Assembly: GCF_029094505.1 (NCBI RefSeq)
Contig: NZ_CP119108.1
Location: 806,001 to 870,000, forward strand
DNA length: 64,000 nt
From: Microbacterium horticulturae
GTDB taxonomy: Bacteria > Actinomycetota > Actinomycetes > Actinomycetales > Microbacteriaceae
Reading direction: 5' to 3'
How positions within the stretch are numbered: position 1 is the stretch's first letter; every line of letters begins with the position of its first letter. Positions 60,368-64,000 of the stretch are shown here, piece after piece. A program made the translations under genes and the position numbers. The notes under the pieces are model-generated. The model was not told where the DNA came from. It saw only the letters and a list, made by a program, of their open reading frames with translations, and did not search any database.

Positions 60368-61678
60368 ATGTCTTCGAGCGCGGAATCCGCAGTCCATAAA
60401 CCCACTGCCGGACGATGGTGGATCGTCGTCGCGGCCCTGCTGCTGCAGTTCTCCATCGGCGCCGTGTACGCCTGGAGTGTCTTCGGCAAGGCACTCGCCG
60501 AGCCGACGGCGATGAACCTCTCCACCTCCCAGGCGTCGCTGACGTTCACGGTGACGATCGGCATGATCTTCATCGGCAGCTACGTCGGCGGCAAGGTGCA
60601 GGACCGCACGGGTCCCCGCCCGGTCGCTCTCACCGGTGGTGTCATCTACGGGATCGGGTGCATCCTCGCATCCTTCGCGGTGTCGCACGACGCGAGCCTG
60701 CTCTGGCTGCTGGTCCTCGGCTACGGCGTGATCAGCGGCTTCGGCCTCGGCTACGCGTACATCGTGCCGATCGCGATGCTGCAGAAGTGGTTCCCCGACA
60801 AGCGCGGGCTCATCACGGGCCTCGCCGTGGCCGGCTTCGGCTTCGGCGCCGTGGTCACGGCCCCCGTCGCGCAGTGGCTGATAGCGATGACGCCGACCGA
60901 ACCGAACCGCGCCTTCCTGCCGCTCGGGATCGGATACATCGTGCTGGCGGTGATCGGCGCGTCGTTCTTCCGCAACCCGCCGGCGGGTTACACCGTGCCG
61001 GGGTGGACCCCGTCGGTGAGTGGTCGCACGCGTGACGCGTACAAGCAGTTCACCGAGCAGGAGGCCCTGCGCACGCCGCAGTGGTACCTGCTGACGGCGA
61101 TCCTCACGCTGAACGTGACGGTGGGTATAGCGCTGATCGCGCAGGCCGCGGCCAGCGCGAAGGACATCGCGGGCTATTCGGTCGCCGGGGCGGCAGCCCT
61201 CGTGGGGGTGCTGGCCCTGTTCAACGGCGGCGGGCGCATCTTCTGGGCGTGGATCTCGGGCTTCACCGGCCGCATGGTCGCGTTCGGTCTGATGCTCGGA
61301 CTGCAGGGCGTGTGCCTGCTGATCGTGCCGCACGCCAGCAACGGGGTGCTGTTCTTCATCCTCGCGGCGATCATCTACCTCTGCTACGGCGGCGGGTTCG
61401 GCACCATGCCGGCCACGGCGGGCGACTTCTTCGGGGTCAAGCACGCCGGTGCCATCTACGGCCTGATGATCATCGGGTGGAGCCTCGGCGGCATCATCGG
61501 CCCGCCGATCATCGCGGCGCTGATCGGCGAGGACAAGAATTACGTCCTCGGCTACACCGTGATCGGCATCATCGCGCTGGTCTCGCTGGTCGTCCCGGTG
61601 ATCACGCGCATGCCCAAGCCCGAGACGCCGGCCACCGCGGTGGTCGTGGACGGGGCGGGGATGCCGGAGGTCGACTGA
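60368..61678 (+). CDS. OFA-family MFS transporter (oxalate/formate antiporter type)
   Basis: This 436-residue transporter has 12 predicted helices. Family features are GAVYAWSVFGKAL in helix 1, MIFIGSYVGGKVQDRTGPRPVALTGG (motif A in loop 2-3), GLGYAYIVPIAMLQKWFPDKRGLITG and YGGGFGTMPATAGDFFGVKHAGAIYG. OFA members exchange oxalate and formate or related monocarboxylates. It follows the YdeP-type enzyme by 36 bases and is probably in the same operon. A terminator lies beyond its 3' end. Confidence 0.9.
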   Translation: MSSSAESAVHKPTAGRWWIVVAALLLQFSIGAVYAWSVFGKALAEPTAMNLSTSQASLTFTVTIGMIFIGSYVGGKVQDRTGPRPVALTGGVIYGIGCILASFAVSHDASLLWLLVLGYGVISGFGLGYAYIVPIAMLQKWFPDKRGLITGLAVAGFGFGAVVTAPVAQWLIAMTPTEPNRAFLPLGIGYIVLAVIGASFFRNPPAGYTVPGWTPSVSGRTRDAYKQFTEQEALRTPQWYLLTAILTLNVTVGIALIAQAAASAKDIAGYSVAGAAALVGVLALFNGGGRIFWAWISGFTGRMVAFGLMLGLQGVCLLIVPHASNGVLFFILAAIIYLCYGGGFGTMPATAGDFFGVKHAGAIYGLMIIGWSLGGIIGPPIIAALIGEDKNYVLGYTVIGIIALVSLVVPVITRMPKPETPATAVVVDGAGMPEVD

Positions 61679-61688
61679 CGCGCACAGC

Positions 61689-61726
61689 AAAGGGCGCGGC
61701 ATCCCGAATCGGATGTCGCGCCCTTT
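61689..61726. terminator. Bidirectional terminator between the OFA transporter and narI
   Basis: AAGGGCGCGGCATCC pairs with GGATGTCGCGCCCTT around a CGAATC loop (one G-T pair), flanked by an A-run on one side and TTTT on the other. It can end transcription of both convergent genes. Confidence 0.88.
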
Positions 61727-61736
61727 TCTCTGCGTG

Positions 61737-62498
61737 CTACGGCCTGCGCAGCCGTTCCGGGTTGGGGGCGGCGACCGGGTCCCATCCGCGGCGGGTGGCA
61801 CGGGTGCCGCTGCGGTGCTCGTCGCGCGAGCGGTACACGATGTACGGGCGGAAGAGGTACTGCACCGGCGCCGAGAACACGTGCACGAGGCGCGTGAACG
61901 GCCAGAGGATGAACAGGCAGGTCGCTGTGATCGCGTGCAGCTGGAACATCAGCGGCGCCCCGACCATGAGGTCGGGCTGCGGCTGGAAGAGGATGATGCT
62001 GCGCACCCACGGGCTGATCGTGGCCCGGTACTCGTACCCGGGGCCGAACAGCTGGTGGATGAACGTGGCGAGAGTTCCGAACACGAGCGTCGCGCCGAGG
62101 AACACGTACATGACCTTGTCCATCGTCGTCGTCGCCAAGAACACCGGGCCGACCGTACGGCGACGGTAGATGAGGATCGCGAGACCGAGCAGGGTCAGGA
62201 CTGCGGCCGCCGTGCCGAGCACGGTCGCGCCGATGTGGTACATATGCTCGTTGATGCCGATCGCATACAGCCACTCGCGGGGGATCAGCAGACCCACCGC
62301 GTGGCCGGCGACCACGCAGAGGATGCCGAAGTGGAACATCGGCGAGCCCCACCGCAGCAGCCGGTTCTCGTACGACTGGCTGGAGCGCGTCGTCCACCCG
62401 AATTTGTCATAGCGATACCGCCAGATGTGGCCCACGATGAACACCGCGATCGCGATGTACGGCAGGGCCACCCACAGCAGCATGGACAGGGGGTTCAT
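61737..62498 (-). CDS. narI: Respiratory nitrate reductase gamma subunit
   Basis: This 253-residue membrane cytochrome b anchors NarGH and passes quinol electrons to it. It has five predicted helices. Heme-ligand histidines are likely those in GSPMFHFGILCVVAGHAVG and in the C-terminal helix pair (MFQLHAITATCLFILWPFTRLVHVFS). The hydrophilic C-terminus is Arg-rich. The ATG overlaps the narJ stop (ATGA at 62495-62498). It is last in the minus-strand order narH-narJ-narI. Confidence 0.95.
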   Translation of the reverse strand: MNPLSMLLWVALPYIAIAVFIVGHIWRYRYDKFGWTTRSSQSYENRLLRWGSPMFHFGILCVVAGHAVGLLIPREWLYAIGINEHMYHIGATVLGTAAAVLTLLGLAILIYRRRTVGPVFLATTTMDKVMYVFLGATLVFGTLATFIHQLFGPGYEYRATISPWVRSIILFQPQPDLMVGAPLMFQLHAITATCLFILWPFTRLVHVFSAPVQYLFRPYIVYRSRDEHRSGTRATRRGWDPVAAPNPERLRRP

Positions 62499-63193
62499 GC
62501 GTCCTCCCTCACTTGGAACGGCGGCAGGTTGCCGAGGAAGCTCAGCCCCACCGTTTCGGTGGGCGGTCCCTCATTGATCAGGTCGAGATAGCGCTCGCGT
62601 GTGGCCTCGTCGATCGGGGGCAGCGACAGCGTCACGGCCCGTACCACGCCGGCCCAGGGGCTTTCCATGGTCTCGAGCGCTGCCCGGAGCACCTCGACGC
62701 CCTCGCGGTGGCTCGACAGCACGGCGGCGGCGATCTCGGAGTCGCTCATGGCCGAGAACTCCAGGACCGCCGGCAGATAGTCGGGCAGCTCCTGCGCGTC
62801 GAACTCCCACCCTGCCGCGCGGTACGCCTCGAGGATGGTCACCAGCGCGGTGCCGCGCTTGCGGGTGTCACCGTTGGCGTAGTACGTCAGGTACAGGCTG
62901 CACTTGCGCTTCAGATCGAACGTGTTCACGTATTCACGACCGAGATCGTCGGATGCCGTGGCCACATTTATGAACTGCTGCAGCAGTGTGCGCACCTCCT
63001 CGGGAACCGACGCGATCAGCGCCTGCACCTGGGGGATGCGCGCGAACCACGCGTCATCGGGGTAGTCGAGCAGCAGCGAGGCCGCCATGTGCACGCGTTG
63101 CCGCGCGTCGCGGGTCAGCGTGAGCGCGGCGAGCGGGGGCGGCAGCTTGCGCCGCGGCGTCACGCGGGTGCGGGAACGACTGAGGAGGGGCAT
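62495..63193 (-). CDS. narJ: Nitrate reductase molybdenum cofactor assembly chaperone
   Basis: This 232-residue chaperone of the NarJ/TorD family assists molybdenum cofactor insertion into NarG and membrane attachment. The conserved segment EYVNTFDLKRKCSLYLTYYANGDTRKRGTALV is diagnostic; MAASLLLDYPDDAWF and ELPDYLPAVLEF are also typical. It overlaps narI by 4 bases and narH by 1 base. It is not part of the final enzyme. Confidence 0.95.
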   Translation of the reverse strand: MPLLSRSRTRVTPRRKLPPPLAALTLTRDARQRVHMAASLLLDYPDDAWFARIPQVQALIASVPEEVRTLLQQFINVATASDDLGREYVNTFDLKRKCSLYLTYYANGDTRKRGTALVTILEAYRAAGWEFDAQELPDYLPAVLEFSAMSDSEIAAAVLSSHREGVEVLRAALETMESPWAGVVRAVTLSLPPIDEATRERYLDLINEGPPTETVGLSFLGNLPPFQVREDA

Positions 63194-64000
63194 CAGGACT
63201 CGTCCTTCGGCGGGAACAGCCCGTCCGGCGACCCGTTGCCGTCCCAGTTGAGCAGGTTCACCCTGCTGCTGGGAGATGCCGGGGTGTCGGAGGTCTGCCG
63301 GTCGGCCAGGGCGTGGAAGTTCTCCACGGCGACCGGGACCGGGTGGCCGCTGGACAGACCGAAGTGGTTCGGGCCGCCCATGCCGGGGCCGCCGTCGTAG
63401 TCGAGCGAGCAGGCGAGCTCTTCGAGCTCGCGGGCCTGCTCGGCGTGCGCGGCGGGGATCACGTAGCGGTCGTTGTACTTGGCGATGGCCAGCAGCCGGT
63501 ACATCTCCTCCATCTCGACACCCGTCATGCCGACCGCCGTGGCGATCGACTCGTCGCGGTCGTCGTCGAGGTTGATGCCTCGCATGTACGACCGCATCGC
63601 GGCCAGCTTGCGCAGCGACTCGTCGACGGGCACCGTGTCACCGGCGGTGAACAGCTCGGCCAGGTACGAGATCGGGATGCGCAGCTTGTCGATAGCGGCG
63701 AAGAGCGTGCGGGCGTCCTCTCCGTCGTTGCCCGAGCCGGTCACCACGTCCACGACGGGGCTGAGCGGCGGCACGTACCAGACCATCGGCATCGTGCGGT
63801 ACTCCGGGTGCAGCGGAAGCGCGACCTTGTACTTCTTGATCAGCGCGTAGATAGGGCTGTTCTGCGCGGCCTCGATCCAGTCCTCCGGGATGCCGTCGCG
63901 GCGGGCGGCTTCGATGATCTCGGGGTCGTTCGGGTCGAGGATGACACTGCGCTGCGCGTCGAGCAGGTCGTGCTCGTTCTCGACGCTGGCCGCCTCGGCG
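63193..64000 (-). CDS. narH: Respiratory nitrate reductase beta subunit, C-terminal part
   Basis: This is the last 268 residues of NarH, the iron-sulfur electron-transfer subunit; the start lies beyond the window edge. Characteristic stretches are ALPLHPEYRTMPMVWYVPPLSPVVD, RIPISYLAELFTAGD and AAMRSYMRG, matching the C-terminal helical domain, and the frame is open to base 64000. The four-cluster Cys motifs are not in this part. narG is expected next outside the window. Confidence 0.95.
   Translation of the reverse strand, partial: AEAASVENEHDLLDAQRSVILDPNDPEIIEAARRDGIPEDWIEAAQNSPIYALIKKYKVALPLHPEYRTMPMVWYVPPLSPVVDVVTGSGNDGEDARTLFAAIDKLRIPISYLAELFTAGDTVPVDESLRKLAAMRSYMRGINLDDDRDESIATAVGMTGVEMEEMYRLLAIAKYNDRYVIPAAHAEQARELEELACSLDYDGGPGMGGPNHFGLSSGHPVPVAVENFHALADRQTSDTPASPSSRVNLLNWDGNGSPDGLFPPKDES

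Overview
The window is a contiguous piece of a GC-rich actinobacterial chromosome. Gene content and style (GAC/GTC/CTG codon preference, frequent GTG starts, ATGA stop-start overlaps, a tRNA-Trp/secE/nusG/rplKA block, a RamB-type regulator, an acidic N-terminal extension on NusG) point to Micrococcales, most likely Microbacteriaceae and probably Microbacterium or a close relative. I see no integrase, transposase, phage structural gene or CRISPR array. Most of the window reads as ordinary core and metabolic chromosome.

Layout. 0-1 kb: an SGNH/GDSL hydrolase, possibly cut by the window start. 1-7.4 kb: a complete six-gene mevalonate operon (mevalonate kinase, diphosphomevalonate decarboxylase, phosphomevalonate kinase, type 2 IPP isomerase, HMG-CoA reductase, HMG-CoA synthase) with every gene overlapping the next, followed 12 bases later by an LCP-family cell-wall ligase. 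8.7-12.7 kb: TauE/SafE exporter, a HadA/HadB-like dehydratase pair, murB and a class I aminotransferase. 12.7-19.2 kb: long acyl-CoA dehydrogenase, malate synthase and isocitrate lyase (glyoxylate shunt), with a divergent RamB-like regulator. 19.2-27.5 kb: HtrA-like protease, PucR regulator and a putrescine/GABA catabolic operon (gabT, putrescine oxidase, two aldehyde dehydrogenases). 27.6-37.4 kb: tRNA-Trp, secE, nusG, rplK, rplA, then about 6 kb of unrelated genes (acylphosphatase, LysE/LysG, MarR/DHA2 efflux pair, YqaJ-type nuclease, pterin dehydratase, a hypothetical), then rplJ-rplL behind an attenuated leader. 37.4-48 kb: CtpE-like P-type ATPase, AglEFG-like sugar ABC transporter, F420-type nitroreductase, HerA-like ATPase, APC permease. 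48-64 kb: a molybdenum region with molybdenum cofactor synthesis (mogA, moaE, moaD, mobA, moaC, moeA, moeB), a HTH-TOBE regulator, modABC, a short cytochrome P450, fdhD, a YdeP-type molybdoenzyme, an OFA-family transporter and narI-narJ-narH (narH cut by the window end).

How it fits together. The last 16 kb is a coherent unit: molybdate uptake, cofactor synthesis and insertion, and two molybdoenzymes, one being respiratory nitrate reductase. moaA is not in the window. The mevalonate operon would supply IPP and DMAPP. The glyoxylate shunt next to RamB and a fatty acyl-CoA dehydrogenase suggests acetate and fatty-acid growth. The putrescine cluster feeds succinate.

The most unusual observations are: the heptamer GGATGCC/GGCATCC, strongly over-represented on both strands and apparently overriding codon preference; a set of genes with a TANNNT box 5-8 bases before the start codon and no Shine-Dalgarno (leaderless candidates); a large inverted intergenic repeat at 12.7 kb; a P450 inside the molybdenum cluster; and stacked MarR-type operators at 34.6 kb. 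I did not find an obviously new multi-gene system. Coordinates come from direct reading, and functions are assigned by recognised family motifs without database search.
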